From Salipiger bermudensis (lineage in GTDB: Bacteria > Pseudomonadota > Alphaproteobacteria > Rhodobacterales > Rhodobacteraceae), in assembly GCF_019801965.1 (NCBI RefSeq), contig NZ_JAHVIA010000005.1, forward strand, positions 372,001 to 436,000: a DNA stretch of 64,000 nucleotides, written 5' to 3'. The notes under the pieces are model-generated. The model did not search any database. It saw nothing but the letters and a program-made list of their open reading frames with translations, and had not been told where the DNA came from. Below, one piece after another: positions 44,165-52,250 of the stretch; the first letter of the stretch is position 1, and every line of letters begins with the position of its first letter. The position numbers and the translations under genes are program-made.

Positions 44165-44740
44165 TTGACCACGACAGCTCCGAGCGCAGCGCGTCTTGCC
44201 GACTGCGCGCCGAATTTCCGCCATGCCATCCGGCGGGACACCAAAACCGAGCACGAAGCGCTCGAAGCGCAATTCGCGCCGTTCATGGCCGCTCCCGAAC
44301 GTCACCTGTCCTGGTTCCTCGCCACCCAATACGCCGCGCTCGGCGCGCTGCTGGCCAGCCGCCCCGCGGAGGCCGAAGGACTGCTCTCGGGCCTGCTTCT
44401 GACCGAGCTCGTCGGCCGGCTGCGCTTCGATCTCGAGAACCGCGGCGTGATCGCGCCGGCTCTCGACCGCGCCGCCGAGAGCCTCGACACGGTGGCCATC
44501 GATTACCTCGTTCTGGGCTCGCGGCTTGGCACCGAGACCATGCGCCGCCAGCTCTTCGCCGATCACCAGCGCGAGGCGATCCCGCAATATTTCCTGATCG
44601 GCACGATGCCGGAGCTCTGGCAGCGCCATTGCGCCGAGCTCAACACGATCGAGGCGGGCTCGCCACGTGCCGCGAAGATCATTCAAGATACCAAGGCAGG
44701 CTTCGCGATCTTTGCCCGCGCGGCCCTCACCCAGGCATGA
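44165..44740 (+). CDS. bphO: Biliverdin-producing heme oxygenase (BphO-like)
   Basis: 191 residues from a TTG start (AAGG 10 bp upstream); no in-frame ATG or GTG fits. All-helical heme oxygenase fold with the proximal-His segment RRDTKTEHEALEAQF and a distal helix with VLGSRLGTETMRRQL. It opens heme to biliverdin, the chromophore of the phytochrome encoded 19 bp downstream. The start codon suggests low-level translation. Confidence 0.88.
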   Translation: MTTTAPSAARLADCAPNFRHAIRRDTKTEHEALEAQFAPFMAAPERHLSWFLATQYAALGALLASRPAEAEGLLSGLLLTELVGRLRFDLENRGVIAPALDRAAESLDTVAIDYLVLGSRLGTETMRRQLFADHQREAIPQYFLIGTMPELWQRHCAELNTIEAGSPRAAKIIQDTKAGFAIFARAALTQA

Positions 44741-44759
44741 AGATGAAAGATCCCATCAT

Positions 44760-47336
44760 ATGACGACAACGCCCCCGTTCCCTGCCCCGCAGCGGACCGT
44801 GGATCTCACCGACTGCGACCGCGAGCCCATCCACCAGCTTGGACGGGTCCAGTCCTATGGTGCATTGCTGGCGCTGTCGACGGATTGGATCGTCCAGCAC
44901 GCCTCCGAGAATCTCGAAGCGATCCTTGGCATTCCCACCGAGGCGGCGCTCGGCCGCCCGCTGCACGAGCTGATCGTCTCGGACGGGTTCGACCGCATCC
45001 GCCAGAACCTGCGCGTGGTCGAGCTGCAAGACGGGGTCCTGCGGCTGTTCAACGTCACCATGCAGGCCAGCGGCAAGGCGTTCGACGTTTCGGTGCACGG
45101 CTCCGGCCAGCACCTGATCATCGAGTTCGAACCAAAAATCGCCACCCGCGGCCGCGATGTCCTGGCCGAGGTCTACCCGCAGATCTCGTCTCTCAGCCGC
45201 AATCGCGACCTGCGCTCGCTGACCCGCGCCGCGGCGCGCGGGCTGCAGGGGCTCTGCGGCTTCGACAGCGTCATGGTCTACCAGTTCCAGCCCGACCAGT
45301 CGGGCAAGGTGGTGGCCGAGGTTCGCAAGGACGGGCAATCGAAATATGACGGGCTGATGTTCCCGGCCTCCGACATCCCGGTGCAGGCCCGCGCGCTCTA
45401 CAAGCGCTCGCTGCTGCGGCTGATCTCCGACGTCAACGATCCCGGCAGCCCGATCCTGCCCGGCACCACGCTCGACGGCCAGCCGCTCGACCTGTCGCTG
45501 GCGGTGACTCGCTCGGTCTCGCCGATCCACATCGAGTATCTCAAGAACATGGGGGTCGAGGCCTCGATGTCGGTCTCGATCATGAAGGATGGCGAGCTCT
45601 GGGGGCTGTTCGCCTGCCACCATCACAGCCCGCGCTACATCGAGTACGAGCGCCGCACCGCGCTCGAGATGTTTGCGCATATGTTCTCCTACGAGCTGTC
45701 GCGCTTCGAGGACCAGCAGCGTAAGGCCGTCGAGGAAGAGACCAGCCGCCTGCAGACCCTGCTGATGGGCCACATGGCCGATGGCCGCCGGGTGGCCGAC
45801 AGTCTGCTGTCGATCTCCGAGGACATCACCTCGGTGATACCGCATGACGGCGTCGTGCTGTTCGAGAACGATGAATTCCATGCCACCGGCACCGTGCCGA
45901 GCGAGGAAGAATTCCGCGGCATCGCCCGCTTCCTCGACCGCTCGATCGGGTCGGGCGTGTTCCACACCGACCATCTCGGCCGCTATCTCGAGGCCGCCCG
46001 CGAGCATCCCCATCGCGCCGCCGGCCTGATGGCGATCCCGATCTCCAAGCGCCCGCGCGACTACCTCGTGCTGTTCCGCAAGCAGATCCAGGAGACCGTC
46101 GCCTGGGCGGGCGACCCTACCAAGCCGGTGAGCATCGGCCCCAATGGCCACCGCCTCACCCCGCGCCAGAGTTTCGCGGTCTGGCAGGAGACGGTCGAGG
46201 GCCGCAGCCTGCCGTGGTCGCTCGAACAGGAACACGCCGCCAACAAGCTGCGCACCATCCTGCTCGAGGTCTATCTCAAGGTGCTCGACGCCTCCGATGC
46301 CGAGCGCAAGCGCGCGCAGGAGCAGCAGCAGTTGCTGATCTCGGAACTGAACCACCGGGTGCGCAACATTCTCAACCTGATGCGCGGGCTGTTGTCGCAG
46401 TCGCGCGCCTCGTCGGACACGCTCGAGGGCTTCACCGCCAATCTCGACGGCCGCATCCAGTCCCTGGCGCGGGCGCACGATCAGCTGACCTCCGAGCAAT
46501 GGGAGCCGACCTCGCTCAAGAGCCTGATCCAGTGCGAATTCGCGGCCTATGCCTCGGACAAGTCCGCGCGCGTGGTGATCACCGGCCCCGACGCGATGAT
46601 CGCCCCCAATGCCTACACCACGATGGCGCTGGTGCTGCACGAGATGGCCACCAACTCGATCAAGTACGGTGCGCTTTGCGACCAGAGCGGCACCGTCGAG
46701 GTGCAGCTCACCGAGGACAGCAGCGGCGGGCTGCTGATCGACTGGGCCGAACGCGGCGGCCCGCCGGTGACCCCGCCCAAGCGGCGCGGCTTTGGCACCA
46801 CGATCATCGAGGGCTCGATCCCGCACGAACTCAAGGGTGATGCCGAGGTGTCCTACAAGGTTACCGGGCTCGAGGCGCATTTCCGGCTGCCGCCGACGGT
46901 CATCTCACGCATCGTACCCGAAGAAAACGGTGCCGCCGCAGCGGCTCCTGCCCCCGCCAAGGCAACGGGCGCGCTCAGCCTCTCCGGTCAGGGCATGGTG
47001 CTCGAGGACTCGCTTATCATCGCCATGGATGCCGCCGCCTCGCTCGAGGATCTCGGCGCCTCCAAGGTCGAGATCCTGTCTTCCGTGCCGGAGGCCCTCC
47101 GCTGGCTCGACCAGAACCGCGTCGATTTCGCCATCCTCGATGTCAATCTCGGCGAGGAGCAATCGCTGCCGGTGGCCCGCCGCCTCCACGAAACCGGGGT
47201 GCCTTTCGTGCTGGCGACAGGCTATGGCTCGGCCGAGGAATTGATCGCCACCTACCCGCCCTGCACCATCGTGCAGAAGCCGTTTACCTCGACATCGCTG
47301 GAGGATGCCCTGCGGCAGGCCATGAAAATCGACTAA
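44760..47336 (+). CDS. bphP: Bacteriophytochrome HWE-type histidine kinase with C-terminal receiver
   Basis: 858 residues. PAS domain with the biliverdin-binding Cys at C19 (DLTDCDREPIHQLGRVQSYG), GAF domain with PASDIP (202-207) and SPIHIEYLKNMG, PHY domain with the tongue motif PRQSF (about 468-472), a linker coiled coil, then an HWE/HisKA_2 kinase with phospho-acceptor H532 in ELNHRVRNILNLM and an ATP-binding HEMATNSIKYGAL. The last 130 residues form a receiver domain with the phosphate-accepting Asp in FAILDVNLG. A red/far-red photoreceptor that can pass phosphate internally; hybrid HWE kinases often feed general-stress signalling. The receiver has LEDSLI where an acidic pair is expected. 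Confidence 0.93.
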   Translation: MTTTPPFPAPQRTVDLTDCDREPIHQLGRVQSYGALLALSTDWIVQHASENLEAILGIPTEAALGRPLHELIVSDGFDRIRQNLRVVELQDGVLRLFNVTMQASGKAFDVSVHGSGQHLIIEFEPKIATRGRDVLAEVYPQISSLSRNRDLRSLTRAAARGLQGLCGFDSVMVYQFQPDQSGKVVAEVRKDGQSKYDGLMFPASDIPVQARALYKRSLLRLISDVNDPGSPILPGTTLDGQPLDLSLAVTRSVSPIHIEYLKNMGVEASMSVSIMKDGELWGLFACHHHSPRYIEYERRTALEMFAHMFSYELSRFEDQQRKAVEEETSRLQTLLMGHMADGRRVADSLLSISEDITSVIPHDGVVLFENDEFHATGTVPSEEEFRGIARFLDRSIGSGVFHTDHLGRYLEAAREHPHRAAGLMAIPISKRPRDYLVLFRKQIQETVAWAGDPTKPVSIGPNGHRLTPRQSFAVWQETVEGRSLPWSLEQEHAANKLRTILLEVYLKVLDASDAERKRAQEQQQLLISELNHRVRNILNLMRGLLSQSRASSDTLEGFTANLDGRIQSLARAHDQLTSEQWEPTSLKSLIQCEFAAYASDKSARVVITGPDAMIAPNAYTTMALVLHEMATNSIKYGALCDQSGTVEVQLTEDSSGGLLIDWAERGGPPVTPPKRRGFGTTIIEGSIPHELKGDAEVSYKVTGLEAHFRLPPTVISRIVPEENGAAAAAPAPAKATGALSLSGQGMVLEDSLIIAMDAAASLEDLGASKVEILSSVPEALRWLDQNRVDFAILDVNLGEEQSLPVARRLHETGVPFVLATGYGSAEELIATYPPCTIVQKPFTSTSLEDALRQAMKID

Positions 47337-47434
47337 ATCGCCCAAAAGGTCCAACAAGACCAAATTGTTATTCGGCATAACTGTAAAAGCTCGCTATACT
47401 CTCGCCCGTTAAAGTTGTGTCGAGGAGCGTCCGG

Positions 47435-48061
47435 ATGATTCTCAACGGAGAACAGGTGAGCCTTCGGGCCCTCGCACTCATGCAGGGGCATCTGGCGGAG
47501 CGCGCGGCTGTTTGCGCCAAGGTCATCGACCGCGAGGGCAAGGTCGTCGGCATCAACCGGCGCGGGCTCGAGATGCTCGGCGTCGAGAGCGACGATGTCT
47601 GCGGCAAGGTCTGGACCGGCTTCTGGAAAGGCGGCGAGGCGATCAAGGCGGAGGAGGCGGTTTCCGACGCCTTCGCGGGCCGCTCGAGCGCCTTCACCGG
47701 CGAATATTTCGGCACCGGGCAGCGCACGATCTGGGAGATCGAGGTGTTTCCGCTCGAGCGTGACGAAGATGGCGTGCGCACCATCCTCGCGCTCTCGATC
47801 GACGTCACCGGTCGTTATGCGCCAGAGGCCACGATCGACGAAGCCGGCCTTCTCGGCTCGCTGAACGAGACCCTGCACGCCATGGCCAACATCGCCACCG
47901 TCAGCCAGTCGAGCTCGCGCATGTTGCCCCGCGCCAAGGATGATCGGATCATCACGGAGATCGCCTCCGAGCTGGCGCAGGCCGCCCGGCGGGCGCAGGA
48001 TGCGATCTCGGAGCTGCGCAATGCCCTGACCGGCGGCAAGGGCGCCAAGTCGGGGCGCTGA
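47435..48061 (+). CDS. PAS-domain protein, putative phytochrome partner
   Basis: 208 residues from ATG 47435, chosen for GAGGAG 7 bp upstream (GTG 47417 has none). Residues about 15-125 form a PAS domain (AAVCAKVIDREGKVVGINRRGLEMLG, WEIEVFPLERDEDG, LSIDVTGRY). Residues about 140-208 are helical, with no kinase or output domain. It has a TATACT box before it (47395-47400) but also follows bphP by under 100 bp. It may sense a second input or act as adaptor for the hybrid kinase (inference). Confidence 0.75.
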   Translation: MILNGEQVSLRALALMQGHLAERAAVCAKVIDREGKVVGINRRGLEMLGVESDDVCGKVWTGFWKGGEAIKAEEAVSDAFAGRSSAFTGEYFGTGQRTIWEIEVFPLERDEDGVRTILALSIDVTGRYAPEATIDEAGLLGSLNETLHAMANIATVSQSSSRMLPRAKDDRIITEIASELAQAARRAQDAISELRNALTGGKGAKSGR

Positions 48062-48082
48062 GCGCGCCGTCGGAGCGATTTC

Positions 48083-48886
48083 CTACTTCGGATACATGAA
48101 GGTCATCGTGAGCCGCGCGCCCCAGCCATCCGGACCGTTCTCGGGCGAGTCGGCCCAGTAGCGCACCCCTGCACCGATGCTCACCGGCGTGCCGCCGATG
48201 GTGGTGACCTTTGCCAGGTTCAGGTTGATCGGCACTGACGCCTGCTCGGTGGTCCAATCGTAGGTCAGCTCGGTGTTGAGCGTGAGCGACCAGCCGCCCT
48301 TGAAGCCGTAGGTCGCGAAGGGCTGGACGAAGCTGGCATCGATCTCCGTGGCGTCGTCACCGCCGCCCACGTCCCAGATGTGGTTGACCAGCCCGCCAAA
48401 GGTCCAGGGGCCGGTTTGCTTCAGGGCAACCGCGGTCAGGCCGGCGCCGAACTGGTCGGCGCTGTATTCGTCTGAGCCGGTGGGCAGCAGGAACACCGGG
48501 CCCACACCCCAGATCAGCCCGCCGGCCGTCGGCGCCTTGGGCGAGAAGAACAGGCTTTGTACGATGTCGCCATAGCCCTTCTGGCTGCTGCCGGGGATCA
48601 CGTCGGTCTGGCTGATCACCGGCACGATGGTACGCGAGACCAGGTTCCAGTCGTCGTTGAGCGAGATCGGGATCACCGGCTGGATGTTCAGCGTGTAGCG
48701 ATAGCCACCTCCATCCGCGCCGTAACCCTCGTCATAGTTGAGCTGGAACGGCAGGCTGTAGAGATTGGCGACCGGGTTGGCGAGCTGACGGGCGAGCTCG
48801 TCGGCATCCTGAGCGACCGCGGCGGCGGGTGTCAGCATGGCGGCAGCACCGGCGACGGAAACGAGTCTGGAGGTCGTCTGCGGCAT
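48083..48886 (-). CDS. Outer-membrane beta-barrel (phenol MetA-like transporter family)
   Basis: 267 residues from ATG 48886 (AAGGTGAG upstream); longer frames run into unrelated sequence. Signal peptide SVAGAAAMLTPAAAVAQDA. The rest alternates polar and hydrophobic residues with aromatic girdles (YRYTLNIQPVIPISL, SLTLNTELTYDW), contains KGYGDIVQSLFFSPKAP and GVGPVFLLPTGSD, and ends in an aromatic-rich strand TMTFMYPK. These fit the PF13557-like transporter barrels. Substrate unknown. Confidence 0.8.
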   Translation of the reverse strand: MPQTTSRLVSVAGAAAMLTPAAAVAQDADELARQLANPVANLYSLPFQLNYDEGYGADGGGYRYTLNIQPVIPISLNDDWNLVSRTIVPVISQTDVIPGSSQKGYGDIVQSLFFSPKAPTAGGLIWGVGPVFLLPTGSDEYSADQFGAGLTAVALKQTGPWTFGGLVNHIWDVGGGDDATEIDASFVQPFATYGFKGGWSLTLNTELTYDWTTEQASVPINLNLAKVTTIGGTPVSIGAGVRYWADSPENGPDGWGARLTMTFMYPK

Positions 48887-49222
48887 GGTCTCACCTTCGA
48901 TTTTTGCAGGTCGGACCCAATCGCTCCTGCGTGGGCTCCGCTGGGCAAGCATACACCCACACGCATGACGCGAGAATATGACTCTCGAGCGCATGTCTCC
49001 ACCGATGCAGGAATATCCCCGTATTCTCGCAATATTCGGCCAGGACACACCGGGCCCGCACAGCGCGGGCCCGGCATCGCCGCGGATCGATGCGCGCCTC
49101 ACCCGCCGCGCTATACAACACGCATCGGGAGAGTAGCAGCACTGCCCCGTCGCAGCCGAAGGGCGGATGACAGCTCGCGACGCGGCGGCTATTCAGGGAG
49201 GCAACTGCGGCAAGAGGGCCTC
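48887..49222. other. Intergenic region between OM barrel and CofD-like gene
   Basis: No gene. It contains a 9-bp inverted pair GCGAGAATA (48970-48978) / TATTCTCGC (49022-49030) and a strong hairpin CCGGGCCCGC / GCGGGCCCGG with a 5-nt loop (49050-49074), about 150 bp before the CofD-like start. No U-tract follows the hairpin. The two genes are divergent, so the hairpin may be in the 5' leader of the CofD-like mRNA. Confidence 0.5.
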
Positions 49223-50404
49223 ATGAACCGGATACGGATCTCGCGCGACATCACCCTGCCCGACGATCTGCGGGTCGCGCGGGCGCGCAGCGCACCGCAT
49301 CTCGGGCCACGCCTGCTGTTTTTCAGCGGAGGCAGCGCGCTCAACGGCATCTCGCGCCAGCTCAAGCGCTATACGTTCAACTCGGTCCACCTGATCACCC
49401 CCTTCGACAGCGGCGGCAGCAGCCAGGTGCTGCGCGAGGCCTTCGGGATGCCGGCAGTGGGCGACCTGCGCAGCCGGCTGATGGCGCTGGCCGACGAGAC
49501 AGTGCTGGGCCAGCCCGACGTCTACGCGCTGTTCAACCACCGCCTCTCGCGCGATGCATCGCAGGCGTCGCTGCGCGCCGAGGTGGCCGAGATGGTCGCG
49601 GGCAAGCATCCGCTGATCGACGCCATCCCGCAGCCGATGCGCAAGCTCATCCGGACCACCCTGCGCGCCTTTGCCGGCGCGGTGCCCGAGGGGTTCGACT
49701 ATCGCCACGCCAGCATCGGCAACCTGATCCTCGCCGGGGGCTACCTGCGCAACGAGCGCGCGCTGGAGCCGGTGCTGTTCCTGATGTCGAAGATGGTCGA
49801 CGTGCGCGGCACCGTGCGCGCGGTGGTCGATGCCAACCTGCAGCTCGGCGCGGAGCTGGCCGACGGGCGCCGGATCACCGGCCAGCGCGCGATCAGCGGC
49901 AAGGAGGTCGCGCCGCTCGACAGTCCGATCCGGCGCGTCTTCCTCAGCGACGGGACGCGCGCACTGGCGCCGTCCGAGGTGGCGCTGCCGAAGCGCAACC
50001 GCAAGCTCATCGGTCAGGCCGAGCTGATCTGCTACCCGCCGGGCAGCCTCTATTCCAGCGTCATCGCCAACCTGCTGCCCGCCGGCACCGGCACCGCGAT
50101 CGCGGCGCGCCACGTGCCGAAGGTCTACCTGCCGAGCCTCGGTCGCGATCCGGAGGCGCTCGGCCATGCGCTCGTCGATCAGGTGGCGGCGTTGCTGGCG
50201 CCGCTGCAGGCCGATGCAGGCGGCGGGCTGGAGCCTGCGCGTCTTCTGACGCATGTCATCTGCGACGCGACCGTGCCCGAGGCCGACTGCACGGCGGTGA
50301 CCGAACGCTTCGGCATCCCCATCATCCGCCTGCCCCTGCGCCGCCCGGACGAGGCGAAATACGACGCGCAGCGCGTGGCCGAGCTGCTGGTTTCGCTCGA
50401 CTGA
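49223..50404 (+). CDS. CofD-like protein of the GAK type
   Basis: 393 residues from ATG 49223 (GAGGG upstream). CofD/YvcK-like Rossmann features: LLFFSGGSALNGISRQLKRY at the N-terminus, HLITPFDSGGSSQVLREAFGMPAVGDLRSRL, SIGNLILAGGYLRN, and LICYPPGSLYSSVIANLLP. CofD transfers a lactyl phosphate to deazaflavin; YvcK-type relatives bind UDP-sugars. The insertions and the phrase FFSGGSALN match what I recall as GAK system CofD-like protein, whose usual partners (HprK-related kinase B and ATP-grasp) lie about 42 kb to the left. It stands alone here, closed by a palindromic terminator-like repeat. Confidence 0.78.
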   Translation: MNRIRISRDITLPDDLRVARARSAPHLGPRLLFFSGGSALNGISRQLKRYTFNSVHLITPFDSGGSSQVLREAFGMPAVGDLRSRLMALADETVLGQPDVYALFNHRLSRDASQASLRAEVAEMVAGKHPLIDAIPQPMRKLIRTTLRAFAGAVPEGFDYRHASIGNLILAGGYLRNERALEPVLFLMSKMVDVRGTVRAVVDANLQLGAELADGRRITGQRAISGKEVAPLDSPIRRVFLSDGTRALAPSEVALPKRNRKLIGQAELICYPPGSLYSSVIANLLPAGTGTAIAARHVPKVYLPSLGRDPEALGHALVDQVAALLAPLQADAGGGLEPARLLTHVICDATVPEADCTAVTERFGIPIIRLPLRRPDEAKYDAQRVAELLVSLD

Positions 50405-50423
50405 CCCACAGCCCGCAACGGGA

Positions 50424-50448
50424 CAAGAAAATTCTGCGAATTTTCTTG
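50424..50448. repeat. Palindromic repeat, copy 1 (CAAGAAAATTC-TGC-GAATTTTCTTG)
   Basis: Perfect 11-bp arms with a 3-nt centre, 20 bp after the CofD-like stop. The same palindrome occurs again at 52186. Its A-rich left arm and T-rich right arm can act as terminator in either direction. I recall near-identical palindromes in roseobacter intergenic DNA but cannot check this here. Confidence 0.8.
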
Positions 50449-50611
50449 GGCCTCGCACCTGCCCGGTTTTTCATCCGTGCCCGAGGAGGCAAGACGTTTT
50501 CCGGGCCAATTCCTTCCCTATGGTCACCGGGTTCGCTAGCCCTTGGTCAAATTCCGCATAAATGTAGCCCGCTCCCAAGGCCCGCATGACCGATCCCAAG
50601 GACGCCTCCCT

Positions 50612-52174
50612 ATGACAGCCATCGACCTCGCCGCGCTCGAGACCGCGCTCGACGCCCTTCCCAAGGCCTTCCCCGGCCCCGGCGGCCTTGTCGGCGTGAT
50701 GAAGGACGGCAAGACCGTCGCCGCCCGCGCCTGGGGCTATGCGGATCTCGATGCGGGCACGCCGCTCACCACCGCGACCCGGATGCCGATCTGCTCGATC
50801 TCCAAGCAGTTCACCTGCGGGGTGCTGCTGGCGGCGCTGGGAGAGCCCGAGCGCTACGATGCCCGCGTCGCCGAGTTCCTGCCGAAGTATCAGGGCCGCC
50901 TGCCCACCCTGCGCCAGCTCTGCGACAACCAGTCGGGCCTGCGCGACTACTGGGCGCTGACCGTGCTGCAGGGCGGGCTGGCCGAGCAGACCTTCGCCCG
51001 CGAGGACGCGCTGCCGCTGCTCGCCCGCATGAAGACCGGCCATTTCGCGCCCGGCAGCGAGTATTCCTACTGCAACTGCAACTACCGGATCGTCTCGGAG
51101 ATCATCGAGAGCGAGACCGGGAAGGCCCTGCCGGATCTCTACCGCGCTCATATCTGGGAGCCCGCCGGCATGACCACAGCAGTGCTGACCTCGGACACGC
51201 GACAGCCCGAGGATGGCGTGATCGGCTACGAGGGCAGCGACGCCACCGGCTTCTTCCCCGCCGACAACGGCATCTTCTGGATCGGCGATGCCGGGATCTC
51301 GGCCTCGCTCGACGATATGCTGGCCTATGAGGCCTGGATCGACGCCACGCGCGACGACCCGCAAAGCCTCTACCGCCGGCTCGCCGAGCCCCCGCGTTTC
51401 ATCGATGGCGCGCCGGCAGAGTATGGCTACGGGCTGGCCCACGAGGAGATCGGCGGGGTGGCCTTCACCGGCCATGCGGGCGCCCTGCGCGGCTTCCGCG
51501 CGCACCGGCTCAACGCGCGTTCCGAGCGGCTCTCGGTAGTGGTGCTGTTCAACCACGAGGCCGACGCCCATGGCGCGGCTGTGCAGGTCGCGCGGGCGGC
51601 GATGCGCGCACCAGCACCGGAACCCGCCTTCATCACCGAGGAGTGGGACGGCCTCTGGCTCGACGAGGCGCGCGGGCTGACCGCGACGCTCACCACCGGG
51701 CGGCGCGAGGTTCAGCTGGGCTACGCGGTCGGGCCGCAGCCGCTGGTGGCGGGGCGCGACGGCACGCTGACGGCGCCGGGGGTGACGGTTGCCCGCGACG
51801 GTGACGGGCTCACCATGGCGCGCCCGGGCGAGAACACCACGCGCAAGCTTGGCCCGCTGACGCCGCTCGAGACCGCCGATGGCCTTGAGATCGCCGGGCG
51901 CTACCGTTCGGACGAACTGGAAGCGGGGATGGAGATCGAGGCCCGCGATGGCGGCATCTATGCGCGGTTCACCGGGCTGCTCGGCACCGGCCGCTTCGAG
52001 CGCATGGCGCCCCTGGCACAGGATGTCTGGCGGCTGGCGACGCGGCGGGCGATGGATGCCCCCGCCCCCGGCGACTGGACGCTGATCGTGACCCGCGCCG
52101 CCGACGGCACGGTCAACGGCGCGCGGCTCGGCTGCTGGCTGGCGCGCCAGATCCCCTACGAGAAGACCGCCTGA
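50612..52174 (+). CDS. dap: D-aminopeptidase (S12 family)
   Basis: 520 residues, the same length as the Ochrobactrum anthropi enzyme. The catalytic residues fall at the numbers I recall for it: S62 and K65 (SISK) and Y153 in YCN. This supports ATG 50612 over the longer frame from 50543. HAGA at about 287-290 gives the third S12 motif. Residues about 340-520 form the two C-terminal eight-stranded barrel domains. It releases N-terminal D-amino acids from peptides. No signal peptide. Single gene between two palindromic repeats. Confidence 0.93.
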   Translation: MTAIDLAALETALDALPKAFPGPGGLVGVMKDGKTVAARAWGYADLDAGTPLTTATRMPICSISKQFTCGVLLAALGEPERYDARVAEFLPKYQGRLPTLRQLCDNQSGLRDYWALTVLQGGLAEQTFAREDALPLLARMKTGHFAPGSEYSYCNCNYRIVSEIIESETGKALPDLYRAHIWEPAGMTTAVLTSDTRQPEDGVIGYEGSDATGFFPADNGIFWIGDAGISASLDDMLAYEAWIDATRDDPQSLYRRLAEPPRFIDGAPAEYGYGLAHEEIGGVAFTGHAGALRGFRAHRLNARSERLSVVVLFNHEADAHGAAVQVARAAMRAPAPEPAFITEEWDGLWLDEARGLTATLTTGRREVQLGYAVGPQPLVAGRDGTLTAPGVTVARDGDGLTMARPGENTTRKLGPLTPLETADGLEIAGRYRSDELEAGMEIEARDGGIYARFTGLLGTGRFERMAPLAQDVWRLATRRAMDAPAPGDWTLIVTRAADGTVNGARLGCWLARQIPYEKTA

Positions 52175-52185
52175 GCGGCCAGCCC

Positions 52186-52208
52186 AAGAAAATTCTGCGA
52201 ATTTTCTT
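52186..52208. repeat. Palindromic repeat, copy 2 (AAGAAAATTC-TGC-GAATTTTCTT)
   Basis: Same element as at 50424; the outermost pair is lost, leaving 10-bp arms. Located 11 bp after the dap stop, next to a second palindrome. Confidence 0.8.
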
Positions 52209-52210
52209 AA

Positions 52211-52242
52211 CGCCAAGATTTTTCGTACGAAAAATCTTGGCG
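52211..52242. repeat. 32-bp perfect palindrome at convergent gene ends
   Basis: Arms of 16 bp (left arm CGCCAAGATTTTTCGT) meet at a central GTAC without spacer. It lies 8 bp before the betA stop codon (convergent) and 2 bp after the previous palindrome. Likely bidirectional terminator and possibly a family of dispersed intergenic repeats. Confidence 0.85.
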
Positions 52243-52250
52243 CCCTGCCC

